This document shows, piece by piece, positions 52,591-61,042 of a stretch of DNA of 64,000 nt. The DNA is from Phormidesmis priestleyi ULC007 (lineage in GTDB: Bacteria > Cyanobacteriota > Cyanobacteriia > Leptolyngbyales > Leptolyngbyaceae): assembly GCF_001895925.1 (NCBI RefSeq), contig NZ_MPPI01000020.1:1-64000 (forward strand), in the 5' to 3' direction. The notes under the pieces were generated by a model. The model worked only from the letters and a program-made list of their open reading frames with translations, ran no database searches and had not been told where the DNA came from. The stretch's first letter is position 1, and every line of letters starts with the position of its first letter. The translations under genes and the position numbers were made by a program.

Positions 52591-53199
52591 TCAGAATTTC
52601 TCCAAATCTTCGGGACGATCGATATCACTCAACATAGGTAAATTCGCAATTGATAACTGTAATTTCTCTGCAATCGCAATCGTCTGCTGATAGACAATCG
52701 AAGTACTCCAAGTAATATTTTGAAACAGATCTGGAATCGGGTAATGTAATCCAATTAGATAATAGCCACCATCTGTAGCAGAACCGATGACTAAATCGTG
52801 AGTGACTAATTTTTGGAATGCTAGTGTTAATAGAGACGCATCGAGATCAGGGCAGTCAGTTCCGATCGCGACGACAAATTTTGCACCGCGATCGAACGCT
52901 GATTGAAATGCGTGAGTGATGCGATCGCCCAAGTCTCCAACACTCTGAGGGTGATAGTGCAAATCGTGACCGAGCCAGTCTTGCATCTGAGCGCGATCGC
53001 CCCCCACAAACAGCACATCAATGTCTACATCGCCTTGAAGCAGTCTTGCCTGTGACACCGTGTGTTCTGCCATTTGCCGATGTAGCGCTGCGGCTCCTGC
53101 TGCGCCCAACGCTGGAATCAGTCGAGTTTTTGCTTTCCCTGGCTTTGGGTAGCGAGTAAAAATAATCAAGTGTTTTTCAGCAGATCTCCGATCGGTCAT
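52591..53199 (-). CDS. TIGR04282-family glycosyltransferase (DUF2064)
   Basis: This encodes about 202 residues with a nucleotidyl/glycosyl-transferase A fold. HLIIFTRYPKPGKAKTRLIP is the conserved opening, GDLGDRITHAFQSAFDRGAK and VVAIGTDCPDLDASLL contain the DxD-like acidic site, and IGSATDGGYYLIGL is the late motif. The ATG at residue 10 of the longest frame is preferred. The family is found next to TIGR04283 glycosyltransferases; the chemical product is not known for most members. It is divergent from the DUF4926 gene. Confidence 0.9.
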   Translation of the reverse strand: MTDRRSAEKHLIIFTRYPKPGKAKTRLIPALGAAGAAALHRQMAEHTVSQARLLQGDVDIDVLFVGGDRAQMQDWLGHDLHYHPQSVGDLGDRITHAFQSAFDRGAKFVVAIGTDCPDLDASLLTLAFQKLVTHDLVIGSATDGGYYLIGLHYPIPDLFQNITWSTSIVYQQTIAIAEKLQLSIANLPMLSDIDRPEDLEKF

Positions 53200-53406
53200 C
53201 AGACGCTTTTTAGACAGCTTTCCCACTTTAGAGGAAGATGTTGGATTCCTGCTGAGGAATTTGATGAGGGTTGGGGCGATCGTATTTAAAGCTTAACTTT
53301 GGCTTTCGGGTTTAACGAGCTAACAATGCGGTTGAGCGGCGACAGACTTATCATTGTGTCTATGAAGTTGCCAAACTCTGACCAAGCCGTTAAGGAGATT
53401 TAGCAA

Positions 53407-53634
53407 ATGAGTTCACCCATGCAATTGCTGGATGTTGTTGCATTAATTGAAAACTTACCAGAACTAGAGCTATATCGTGGACAAGTTGGAACTATTGTTG
53501 AAGTGTATGAGCCTGGGGTATTTGAGGTTGAGTTCAGCGATACGCAAGGACGAAATTATGCAGTGGAAACTTTAAGGGATGAACAATTAATGGTGCTGCA
53601 TCATCAACCTATTTCAGAAGGCGCACTGCTCTAA
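53407..53634 (+). CDS. DUF4926 small protein
   Basis: This encodes 75 residues. LLDVVALIENLPELELYRGQ, then VGTIVEVYEPGVFEVEFSDT, is the characteristic pattern of DUF4926, a small beta-barrel-like domain often located beside toxin-antitoxin-like genes. Its role is unknown, and here no partner toxin is adjacent. A start site TTAAGGAGA is 10 bases upstream. It is followed by a DNA adenine methylase gene on the same strand, about 95 bases away. Confidence 0.85.
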   Translation: MSSPMQLLDVVALIENLPELELYRGQVGTIVEVYEPGVFEVEFSDTQGRNYAVETLRDEQLMVLHHQPISEGALL

Positions 53635-53729
53635 AGAGGCTGCGTTTGTACCTTTTGCAGATTTTGACCCTAACAGATCTAGTGCAAGTGACTTCATACA
53701 AACCGATGACACGGAAGTATCTTACTACT

Positions 53730-54539
53730 ATGCCTCAAGCCAAAAGCCCGCTCCGTTACCCTGGGGGCAAGTCAAAAGCTCTCGATAAAATAATTCCGCA
53801 TATTCCGTTAAACGTTGGCGAATATAGAGAACCTTTTGTAGGGGGTGGTTCAGTTTTCCTTGCAGTAAAACAACTATTTGGTAGCCGAATAAAACAATAC
53901 TGGGTCAATGACTTAAACTTTGATTTGTGTTGCTTTTGGCTATATGCAAAAACAGAGATCGAATCTTTGGCTGACGAAGTAGACAGAATCAAACAAAAAT
54001 GTATTGATGGTAGAGAGCTATTTAAGTATTTCACTCGTGAGGATCTAAAACTTAGTGACTTTGAGCGAGCAGTCCGTTTTTTTGTCTTAAATCGCATTAC
54101 TTTTTCAGGCACCGTTGACTCAGGTGGCTACTCTCAGCAAGCTTTTGACCGAAGGTTTACAGATTCATCGATCGCCAGGCTACGAAACCTCTCTGTTCAC
54201 TTATCGTCTATTCACATCACTCATGGCGACTACGAAAACCTATTGTTTCAAAACGGCGAAAACGTTTTTATCTTCCTCGATCCGCCCTATTTAAGTGCTA
54301 CAAAATCAAAGCTCTACGGCTTGAGAGGAAACCTACATACTGCTTTTGATCATGAGCGTTTTGCTGACAACATGCGTCAATGTCAGCACAAATGGCTAAT
54401 TACTTATGACGACTCTCCTGAGATTAGGAAGTTGTTCGAGTTTGCCAATATTACTGAATGGACGCTTCAATATGGGATGAACAACTACAAGCAAGAATGT
54501 GCTGCTCAAGGTCGAGAACTACTCATCCAAAACTATTAA
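53730..54539 (+). CDS. D12-class DNA N6-adenine methyltransferase (Dam-like)
   Basis: This encodes about 269 residues. KSPLRYPGGKSKALDKIIPH and EPFVGGGSVFLAVKQL form the SAM-binding motif I region, and FIFLDPPYLSATKSKLYGL contains the DPPY catalytic motif, in the D12 (alpha class) order. The ATG follows GGAAG at moderate spacing; an earlier in-frame ATG at 53706 is possible. No restriction gene is adjacent, so it is a solitary methylase. Target specificity cannot be read from sequence; GATC is plausible for this class. Confidence 0.88.
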   Translation: MPQAKSPLRYPGGKSKALDKIIPHIPLNVGEYREPFVGGGSVFLAVKQLFGSRIKQYWVNDLNFDLCCFWLYAKTEIESLADEVDRIKQKCIDGRELFKYFTREDLKLSDFERAVRFFVLNRITFSGTVDSGGYSQQAFDRRFTDSSIARLRNLSVHLSSIHITHGDYENLLFQNGENVFIFLDPPYLSATKSKLYGLRGNLHTAFDHERFADNMRQCQHKWLITYDDSPEIRKLFEFANITEWTLQYGMNNYKQECAAQGRELLIQNY

Positions 54540-54574
54540 CATAGAATCTTTGTTCTCTTTTTCCGTACAATCTA

Positions 54575-55198
54575 ATGTCTCAAGTCTCTCTTCAAACCCT
54601 AGTTGATGGCGTTCGATCGGGTGATCACTTAATCAGCTTTCCGACCGATACCATTCCAGCATTAGCCGCTAGACCCGATCGAGCCGATCTAATCTTCACT
54701 ACTAAACAGCGTAGTTTAGACAAACCACTGATCTTAATGGCAGCAGAAGTCTCTGACTTATGGCAATATGTCACTGGTACTGACGCAGAGCGGCAAGTTT
54801 GGCAACAAGTCGCTGAACGCTACTTACCAGGTGCATTAACATTAGTGCTTCCTGCCAGCGATCGCGTGCCTGCCACGATGAATCCCAACAATCCCACTAC
54901 GATCGGAGTTCGAGTCCCCAATCACTCGATCGCTCGCGCTATTTTGTCAGAGACGGGCGCTCTAGCAACCACCAGCGCTAACAAGTCAGGACAACCCGCC
55001 CTCCAAACCATGTCTGAAATCGAGACAGCATTTTTAGAAGTGATGACACTGTTGCCCTTGGAACTCGATCGCTTAAAATTTGACAATCAGGCTGGCTCCG
55101 GGATGCCTTCTACTGTTGCAAAATGGACGGGTCACGGATGGGAGATTCTTCGTCAAGGCGCGATCGAGTTAAATCTGCCAAATCAGGGAGAATCTTAG
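54575..55198 (+). CDS. Sua5/YciO/YrdC family threonylcarbamoyl-AMP synthase-like protein
   Basis: This encodes 207 residues with the YrdC fold. SFPTDTIPALAARPDRADLI, FTTKQRSLDKPLILMAAEVS, and NNPTTIGVRVPNHSIARAIL with TTSANKSGQPAL are family motifs. TsaC/Sua5 enzymes make the threonylcarbamoyl-AMP used for the t6A modification of ANN-decoding tRNAs. The protein lacks the C-terminal Sua5 domain. It may be the main enzyme or a paralogue. It lies 35 bases after the methylase gene and could share its transcript. Confidence 0.9.
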   Translation: MSQVSLQTLVDGVRSGDHLISFPTDTIPALAARPDRADLIFTTKQRSLDKPLILMAAEVSDLWQYVTGTDAERQVWQQVAERYLPGALTLVLPASDRVPATMNPNNPTTIGVRVPNHSIARAILSETGALATTSANKSGQPALQTMSEIETAFLEVMTLLPLELDRLKFDNQAGSGMPSTVAKWTGHGWEILRQGAIELNLPNQGES

Positions 55199-55301
55199 AA
55201 TACTTGTGAATCACTTCATCATTTGATGACGAGGCTGGAACCCATTCGATTAGAAACCCTTCGATGCACCTGTCAAGTCCTATTAGAACAGTGTTAATTA
55301 A

Positions 55302-56213
55302 ATGAACTGGATAAATTGGATGTGTCTGGGAAGCGGGCTAGGGTTAGGACTCACAGCAGGCTGGTGGCTCTGGCATACAAAACCCCGCCCAGAGAATTCT
55401 CAGTCAGTAGCACCGACAACTGGCGCAGATTCTTTATCAAACCGCTATCAGCAGCTTGAACTGGCATACCAAATGGCAGTTGAGATGAGTCAGTTTAAAG
55501 GCGGGTTTCTCTCACGCACCTCTCACGAGCTACGATCGCCCCTTAATGGCATCATTGGCGTTCATCAACTCATTCTGGCTGACCTGTGCGAAAACACCGC
55601 CGAGGAGCGAGAATTCATCACTCAAGCTCACGAATCTGCTCTCAAAATGGTGCAGATTTTAGATGAAGTCATTGGCGTTGCCAGAGTTGAGCAAGGAACC
55701 GACGTGCTAGAGCTACAGCCTGTTCAACTCGCAGGGTTGCTATCACAAGTTAAAGACTTGACCCATCTCAAAGCCGAAAATCGCAACTTGTGGTTGACCG
55801 TTGAGTTGCCTGACCCTGAGATTTACGTGCTGGCAGACCCCAAGTGGTTTCGACAAGTGTTGCTCAATTTGGTCAACAGCGCGATCGACACCATGCAGCA
55901 AGGTAAAATCACTCTCTCAGCAATCGCGGTCGATTCAGAATTTGCCCATGTGGTGTTAGAAGACGAACGCCCTGCGGATTTTTGGCGTGAGTCGATCGAC
56001 CTGTTAAAAACGGTCACGATCTCGGATGAATCGCCGAAATCAGATTCCTTTGAGCCACTGAAAGCGCGATCGTCGGGGTTCAACTTTCTGTTGAGCCAAA
56101 CCTTGATGGAGGTCATGAATGGGCGATTAGAACGGTTAGAAAACTCCGCAGACACTCAAGAGCCGCTCAATCGCATTCAATGTTCCATTCCTGTGATTGC
56201 CCTAGAAGCCTGA
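55302..56213 (+). CDS. Membrane-anchored histidine kinase with degenerate ATPase domain
   Basis: This encodes 303 residues. One membrane segment (CLGSGLGLGLTAGWWLW) is followed by a HisKA domain with SHELRSPLNGIIGVHQL (phospho-acceptor histidine 75). The ATPase domain keeps an N-box-like VLLNLVNSAIDTMQ, but the expected G1 DxGxG and G2 GxGxG loops are replaced by unrelated sequence (VLEDERPADFW; SSGFNFLLSQTLMEVM). It has no sensor domain, so signal input must come through the membrane segment or a partner. It may be a pseudokinase. A Ser/Thr kinase gene follows after 68 bases on the same strand. Confidence 0.83.
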   Translation: MNWINWMCLGSGLGLGLTAGWWLWHTKPRPENSQSVAPTTGADSLSNRYQQLELAYQMAVEMSQFKGGFLSRTSHELRSPLNGIIGVHQLILADLCENTAEEREFITQAHESALKMVQILDEVIGVARVEQGTDVLELQPVQLAGLLSQVKDLTHLKAENRNLWLTVELPDPEIYVLADPKWFRQVLLNLVNSAIDTMQQGKITLSAIAVDSEFAHVVLEDERPADFWRESIDLLKTVTISDESPKSDSFEPLKARSSGFNFLLSQTLMEVMNGRLERLENSADTQEPLNRIQCSIPVIALEA

Positions 56214-56281
56214 TCGATCGTTCCGCAAATTACGTTAATGTGAAGTCGTTTTAGAATGGACAAGCCGTCAACCGACAAAAC

Positions 56282-58036
56282 ATGGATGCGCTAATCGGCA
56301 AAACGCTACAGGGTGGCAAATATACGCTCGACGCAGAACTCGGACGAGGGGGCTTTGGCATTAACTACAAAGCGACTCATCACTACCTCAATCAAGTCGT
56401 GGTGATCAAGACGCTCAACGAAGCTTTGAGAAACGATCCCAACTTCTTAGAGTTTCAGCGTAAGTTTCAAGATGAAGCCCGACGTTTAGCGATCTGCGTT
56501 CATCCCAACATCGTGCGGGTCAGTGACTTCTTCTTAGAAGATGGCTTGTCGTTTATGGTGATGGACTATATTCCTGGGCCCACGCTAGAAGAGTGTGTCT
56601 TTCCCGATCGCCCCCTGCCCGAAGCAACCGCCATTCACTACATTCGGCAAATTGGCTCGGCGCTGCAAGTGGTGCATCAAAACGGACTGCTGCATCGAGA
56701 CATCAAACCCCAAAACATTATTCTACGAACCGGAACTCAGCAAGTTGTTTTGATCGATTTTGGCATCTCTCGTGAGTTTACGCCCGGTTCGACGCAAACC
56801 CACACCAATATGATTTCGTCAGGCTATGCGCCGATCGAGCAATATTTTGTCCAAGAAAAGCGCAGCCCAGCCACGGATGTGTATGGACTGGCAGCCACGC
56901 TTTATGCCCTGCTAACGGCTCAGATTCCGACCGCTTCGATTTTGCGCGATCGTCAGCCGATGACTGACCCACGATCGTTGCAGCCTCACCTCAGCGCCTC
57001 CGTCAATCAAGCCATTATGCAAGGCATGGCACTCGATGTGCGATATCGTCCGGCGACGGTGGAGGCTTGGCTAAAACTCTTACCAACTTCTGAATCACAG
57101 CGTCCTGACCTTACTGTCCCCCGTGAAGCGACCCTTCCAGGCAATTTAAGCGGTTCTCAATCACCCAATCTCTACGAAGTGCATGAGCCGACTGTCCCGA
57201 TGGTGCCGCGCCCGCCGATTCCTCGTTCACCCGATCGCAACCTGCCTAGCGAAATCTCGACCGGAACACAAGTGATCGGCGAGATTGGCAGTTCTCATCG
57301 AAGCATCGAAGCATCGCCGCGCAAATCCGGTTTGAGATTAGTGAAGTGGATGGCGGCTGCCTCTGGGATCACGATTATGGTCGTTGCGATCGCAGCTTTA
57401 CTATTTAGGCCTCAACCGTCAGAAAGTCCCGTTGCGATCGAACCTTCACCCTCGCCTTCGATCGCGCCATCCCCCGAATCTTCACCCAGTCCCACTGTCT
57501 CTGCATCTCCGCAACCCTCACCGAAAGTTAGCGTCTCGATCGAGCCAACGCCCCCGCCAGTCTCAGATCCCACTCCGCCCGACCAACCGACTCAAAAGCC
57601 CAAAGAATCTCAACCCTCTGGTCAAATTCCCTCTAGAATTCCAGGCTTTCCTACAGGCACGTCTGAATCTGAGATTAAAGCTACCTTGGGCGAACCTACC
57701 ACCACCCAGAAAGGCTATTGGGCAAACACACGCAGCGATTTGTATGAAGTCATTCCCGATCGGGTGACTTTAGCGTATAGCTACGATCGCACCTCTAATA
57801 AAGTCCGTCAAACCGAAGCCTCATTTGCTCCCTCGCTGGATGAGTTACTGATGCGAGTCACCGTTAACGGGATGTTGGGCAGTCAGGCCCCAGCCGATGT
57901 GATGGCAGGGCTTCAGCGTGTCTACCAACGGCAAGCCAATCAATATAGCTTTCAGCAAGGTGGATTGAAAGGCGTAATTGAGCGCAATAACCGCGATCGG
58001 ATTTACATTGCCGTGTGGGATGCAGATTTACACTAG
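56282..58036 (+). CDS. Membrane-anchored serine/threonine protein kinase
   Basis: This encodes 584 residues. The kinase domain has the glycine loop [11 protein letters not shown], lysine 43 in [14 protein letters not shown] (catalytic D140), and IDFGISREF (DFG with D159). All catalytic residues are present. After it come a Pro/Ser-rich linker, one membrane segment near residues 350-372 ([17 protein letters not shown]) and a second Pro/Ser-rich stretch, then a C-terminal extracytoplasmic domain with [20 protein letters not shown] and repeated strand/helix units. It is a receptor-like kinase; the domain outside the membrane could sense an unknown signal. Confidence 0.92.
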   Translation: MDALIGKTLQGGKYTLDAELGRGGFGINYKATHHYLNQVVVIKTLNEALRNDPNFLEFQRKFQDEARRLAICVHPNIVRVSDFFLEDGLSFMVMDYIPGPTLEECVFPDRPLPEATAIHYIRQIGSALQVVHQNGLLHRDIKPQNIILRTGTQQVVLIDFGISREFTPGSTQTHTNMISSGYAPIEQYFVQEKRSPATDVYGLAATLYALLTAQIPTASILRDRQPMTDPRSLQPHLSASVNQAIMQGMALDVRYRPATVEAWLKLLPTSESQRPDLTVPREATLPGNLSGSQSPNLYEVHEPTVPMVPRPPIPRSPDRNLPSEISTGTQVIGEIGSSHRSIEASPRKSGLRLVKWMAAASGITIMVVAIAALLFRPQPSESPVAIEPSPSPSIAPSPESSPSPTVSASPQPSPKVSVSIEPTPPPVSDPTPPDQPTQKPKESQPSGQIPSRIPGFPTGTSESEIKATLGEPTTTQKGYWANTRSDLYEVIPDRVTLAYSYDRTSNKVRQTEASFAPSLDELLMRVTVNGMLGSQAPADVMAGLQRVYQRQANQYSFQQGGLKGVIERNNRDRIYIAVWDADLH

Positions 58037-58046
58037 AGTTTCTTGA

Positions 58047-58082
58047 AAATGAAAATGGGGCAAACATCACGCTTGCCCCAAA
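58047..58082 (-). terminator. Intrinsic terminator between the kinase and WGxxGxxG genes
   Basis: GGGGCAA and TTGCCCC arms with a nine-base loop lie between convergent genes. On the minus strand a T-rich tract (ATTTTCATTTTC) follows; on the plus strand six A precede. It most likely ends the WGxxGxxG transcript. Confidence 0.65.
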
Positions 58083-58105
58083 AAATGCCTGATCAAAGGA
58101 CTGAA

Positions 58106-58411
58106 TTAATAACGGCGTGAACCCGTCGTTTCAGACGTGCTGGGGTCACGGTAAGCACTCGCTGTGTCATCTTGCTTGCTGCGGCGACCCATCAAGCCAA
58201 ACAGACCTAATAAGCCCATCAAGCCCCAATAACCATTTCTATCGTCGTTATTATTGTAATCAGTTCGGGTCGTTGTGGTGCCCGTCGCATCGGTGCCTGT
58301 ACCTGTAGTTCCGGTGCCTGTGCCTCCGGTTTGAGCAGAAGCTGGGAGAACTGCCAGACTCATCGCAACTGCGCTGGCTGCTAAAACTTTAGTGATTGCA
58401 TTTGTTTTCAT
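58106..58411 (-). CDS. WGxxGxxG family exported protein
   Basis: This encodes 101 residues. A signal peptide (TKVLAASAVAMSLAVLPASA) is followed by a Gly/Thr-rich spacer (TGGTGTGTTGTGTDATGTTT), then NGYWGLMGLLGLFGLMGRR, the WGxxGxxG motif with following basic residues. The family is common in cyanobacteria and was named for this motif. Function is unknown; a membrane-bound or sorted form at the C-terminus is assumed by analogy to other C-terminal sorting motifs. It is convergent with the kinase gene. Confidence 0.85.
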   Translation of the reverse strand: MKTNAITKVLAASAVAMSLAVLPASAQTGGTGTGTTGTGTDATGTTTTRTDYNNNDDRNGYWGLMGLLGLFGLMGRRSKQDDTASAYRDPSTSETTGSRRY

Positions 58412-58681
58412 GATTGAAGTCCCTTAATCTAATATTTCGCTTGAACAATACAAGCCTATGCAGTCTCTACTCGTTCAGAATCATTCTTAGGCTTGAGATC
58501 CCTATCTTCTTTAAGTAGCGGTTTGGTTAACTGAGCGATCGGGATCGTACACCTATTGAAAGACTCCTGACTCTCGGCAAACATTTCAAAACCGTTACAT
58601 TACAAGACTTCTCAGCCAAAGCGAAGACTCACAGTGATAAGCTGACAGATGAATTTGAAACACTTATCAAAAGAGGCGGAA

Positions 58682-59746
58682 ATGACGGGGCAGCAGGTTC
58701 CTTACTTATTGCGGGCGGCACGAGGAGAAGCCCTCGATCGTCCTCCCGTGTGGATGATGCGACAAGCGGGTCGCTATATGAAAGCCTATCGAGATTTGCG
58801 GGATCGCTACCCCTCGTTTCGTGAGCGCTCCGAGATTCCAGACGTGGCGATCGAGATTTCTCTCCAACCTTGGAAAGCGTTTCAGCCAGACGGCGTGATT
58901 CTCTTTTCAGATATCGTTACGCCCCTACCAGGGATGGGCGTTGAGATGGATATTGCTGAGGGCAAAGGACCGATTATTGACTCGCCGATTCGCACTCAGG
59001 CGCAAGTCGATCAACTGCGCCCCCTAGAGCCAGAAGAATCGCTGCCCTTTATCAAACAAATCCTCACCGCGCTGCGTCAAGAAGTCGGCAACCAGTCAAC
59101 GGTGTTGGGCTTTGTCGGCGCACCTTGGACGCTGGCTGCTTATATGGTTGAGGGCAAAGGCTCTAAAACCTACTCGGTGATCAAGAACATGGCGTTCTCA
59201 GATCCGACCATTTTGCATCAACTGCTAGGGAAATTGGCAGACTCGATCGCCACTTACATTCGCTATCAGATTGACTGTGGCGCTCAGGTGGTACAAATGT
59301 TTGACTCGTGGGCGGGTCAACTCAGCCCTCAAGACTACGACACGTTTGCCCTGCCTTATCAGCAGCAGGTCTTCAAGCAAGTCAAAGCCACCCATCCTGA
59401 CACGCCGCTCATTTTGCTGGTCAGCGGCAGCGCGGGTGTGTTAGAAAGAATGGGAAAATCAGGGGCAGATATCGTCTCGGTTGATTGGTCAGTCGATATG
59501 GCAGATGCGCGGGCCCGATTAGGCAAAGATGTCAAAGTGCAGGGCAATATTGACCCCGGCGTTTTGTTTGGGTCTAAAGCGTTCATCCGCGATCGCATTC
59601 TCGACACCATTCGCAAAGCAGGTAATCGAGGACACATTCTCAACCTCGGACATGGTATTCTTCCCCTTACACCTGAAGAAAATGCGGCGTTCTTCTTTGA
59701 AACTGCCAAACAGGTTGATAAGCTACTAGCTACATCAACTTATTAA
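58682..59746 (+). CDS. hemE: Uroporphyrinogen decarboxylase HemE
   Basis: This encodes 354 residues of the heme and chlorophyll pathway enzyme that converts uroporphyrinogen III to coproporphyrinogen [23 protein letters not shown] is the diagnostic opening, with [15 protein letters not shown] and [20 protein letters not shown], then [12 protein letters not shown] and [11 protein letters not shown], all typical. The start is the ATG preceded by GAGG; an in-frame ATG 33 bases earlier gives a longer leader. The downstream epimerase gene starts 32 bases later and is likely co-transcribed. Confidence 0.96.
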   Translation: MTGQQVPYLLRAARGEALDRPPVWMMRQAGRYMKAYRDLRDRYPSFRERSEIPDVAIEISLQPWKAFQPDGVILFSDIVTPLPGMGVEMDIAEGKGPIIDSPIRTQAQVDQLRPLEPEESLPFIKQILTALRQEVGNQSTVLGFVGAPWTLAAYMVEGKGSKTYSVIKNMAFSDPTILHQLLGKLADSIATYIRYQIDCGAQVVQMFDSWAGQLSPQDYDTFALPYQQQVFKQVKATHPDTPLILLVSGSAGVLERMGKSGADIVSVDWSVDMADARARLGKDVKVQGNIDPGVLFGSKAFIRDRILDTIRKAGNRGHILNLGHGILPLTPEENAAFFFETAKQVDKLLATSTY

Positions 59747-59778
59747 GGGTGAAACCCCGACACCCTACCCGCGCTCAA

Positions 59779-60738
59779 ATGACCTTAAAGCGAATCTTGG
59801 TGACTGGTGCGAGTGGCTGCATCGGTCACTACATTGCCGAAGCCTTAATTCAAGAAACCGAGCATGAATTGTTTTTGCTGGTCAGAGACCCTGACAAGCT
59901 CAAGTTAAACGTTCATGCTCGTCCTGGTGTGACGGTGATTCGCGCTGATATGCGAGACATTGGGCAGCACAGCAGTCTCCTGAAAACCATTAACTGTGCG
60001 GTGCTAACGGCGACAGCCTGGGGCGGCGACGATGTTCATGAGATCAACGTGGTCAAAACACTGGAGTTAATGAGTCTGCTTGACCCAGACGTTTGCGATC
60101 GGGTGATTTATTTCTGCACAGCGAGTGTGTTGGGTCGCGATAATCAGCCGCTCAAAGAAGCCGGAGAGATCGGTAGCGATTACATTCGCTCTAAATATAT
60201 TTGCTATTCAAGACTTGGAGAATTGGCGATCGCGCCCAAAGTCACGACCGTTTTTCCGACTCTGGTTTTGGGCGGCGGCGATGGCTATCCCTACTCACAC
60301 ATCTCATCGGGAATATCAGATGTGGTGAAGTGGATCAAGCTGATCCGATTTTTAGACGCAGAGGGGAGTTTTCACTTTGTTCACGGTCGAGATATTGCCC
60401 AAGTGGTGCGCCATCTCGTTGAGCATGCTGCCGATGAAAACGAGCCGCGTGACATGGTGTTAGGCAACGAAAAAATCACGGTGAATCAGGCGATCGAAGA
60501 AACCTGTGATTATCTCAACCAAAAAATCTATTTCCGCATTCCGCTCTCGCTCTGGCTGGCAGATTTCTTTATTTTTCTGTTTCGCATTCAGATGGGCGAC
60601 TGGGAACGGTTTTCACTCCACTATCTGCACTTCACTTACCAAAATGCGGTCAGTCCGGCGACGTTTGGGCTGCCGACCTACTGTGCGACGCTCTACGACG
60701 TTCTAAAAATTAGTGGAATTCCTCGGCGACGCAGATAG
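59779..60738 (+). CDS. NAD-dependent epimerase/dehydratase family protein
   Basis: This encodes about 319 residues of the extended short-chain dehydrogenase family. RILVTGASGCIGHYIAEALI holds the GxxGxxG NAD(P) motif, and RSKYICYSRLGELAI carries a Y-x-x-x-like active-site region that is imperfect (YICYSRLGE). The closing segment (LWLADFFIFLFRIQMGDWER) is hydrophobic. A GTG 30 bases upstream is an alternative start. Relatives next to hemE in cyanobacteria are of unknown function. Role in nucleotide-sugar or isoprenoid metabolism is not determined. Confidence 0.82.
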   Translation: MTLKRILVTGASGCIGHYIAEALIQETEHELFLLVRDPDKLKLNVHARPGVTVIRADMRDIGQHSSLLKTINCAVLTATAWGGDDVHEINVVKTLELMSLLDPDVCDRVIYFCTASVLGRDNQPLKEAGEIGSDYIRSKYICYSRLGELAIAPKVTTVFPTLVLGGGDGYPYSHISSGISDVVKWIKLIRFLDAEGSFHFVHGRDIAQVVRHLVEHAADENEPRDMVLGNEKITVNQAIEETCDYLNQKIYFRIPLSLWLADFFIFLFRIQMGDWERFSLHYLHFTYQNAVSPATFGLPTYCATLYDVLKISGIPRRRR

Positions 60739-60744
60739 CAAATT

Positions 60745-60918
60745 AACGTCAGTTCGACAGGAATTGGTTCGCTCCGGTTGTGAATTCGGGAAGCCCCCTA
60801 AATCCCCCACTTGTGGGGACTTTGAGCAGAGACTCCAGTTTCAAAGTCCCCTAGAATGGGGGATTTAGGGGGCAGAAGCCGACTCAAACGAAGCGGAAAA
60901 CCTCGTCGAACTGACATC
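60745..60918 (+). repeat. MITE-like palindromic repeat, copy I
   Basis: Copy with ends AACGTCAGTTCGACAGG and CCTCGTCGAACTGACATC, the most symmetrical terminal repeats of the family. Arms GCCCCCTAAATCCCCC and GGGGGATTTAGGGGGC are intact. It starts 6 bases after the epimerase stop and precedes the radical SAM gene. Confidence 0.87.
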
Positions 60919-61042
60919 AAATTGAGCCAAGACTGATACGAATTCTAAAATCTCTCCCAGGAAATAGCAGAAACGCGGCGGTGAGGCGATACTCTCAGGA
61001 GAATTACGGTTGTAGCACGTTTTTCTGTGTGAGGCTTCAGCT

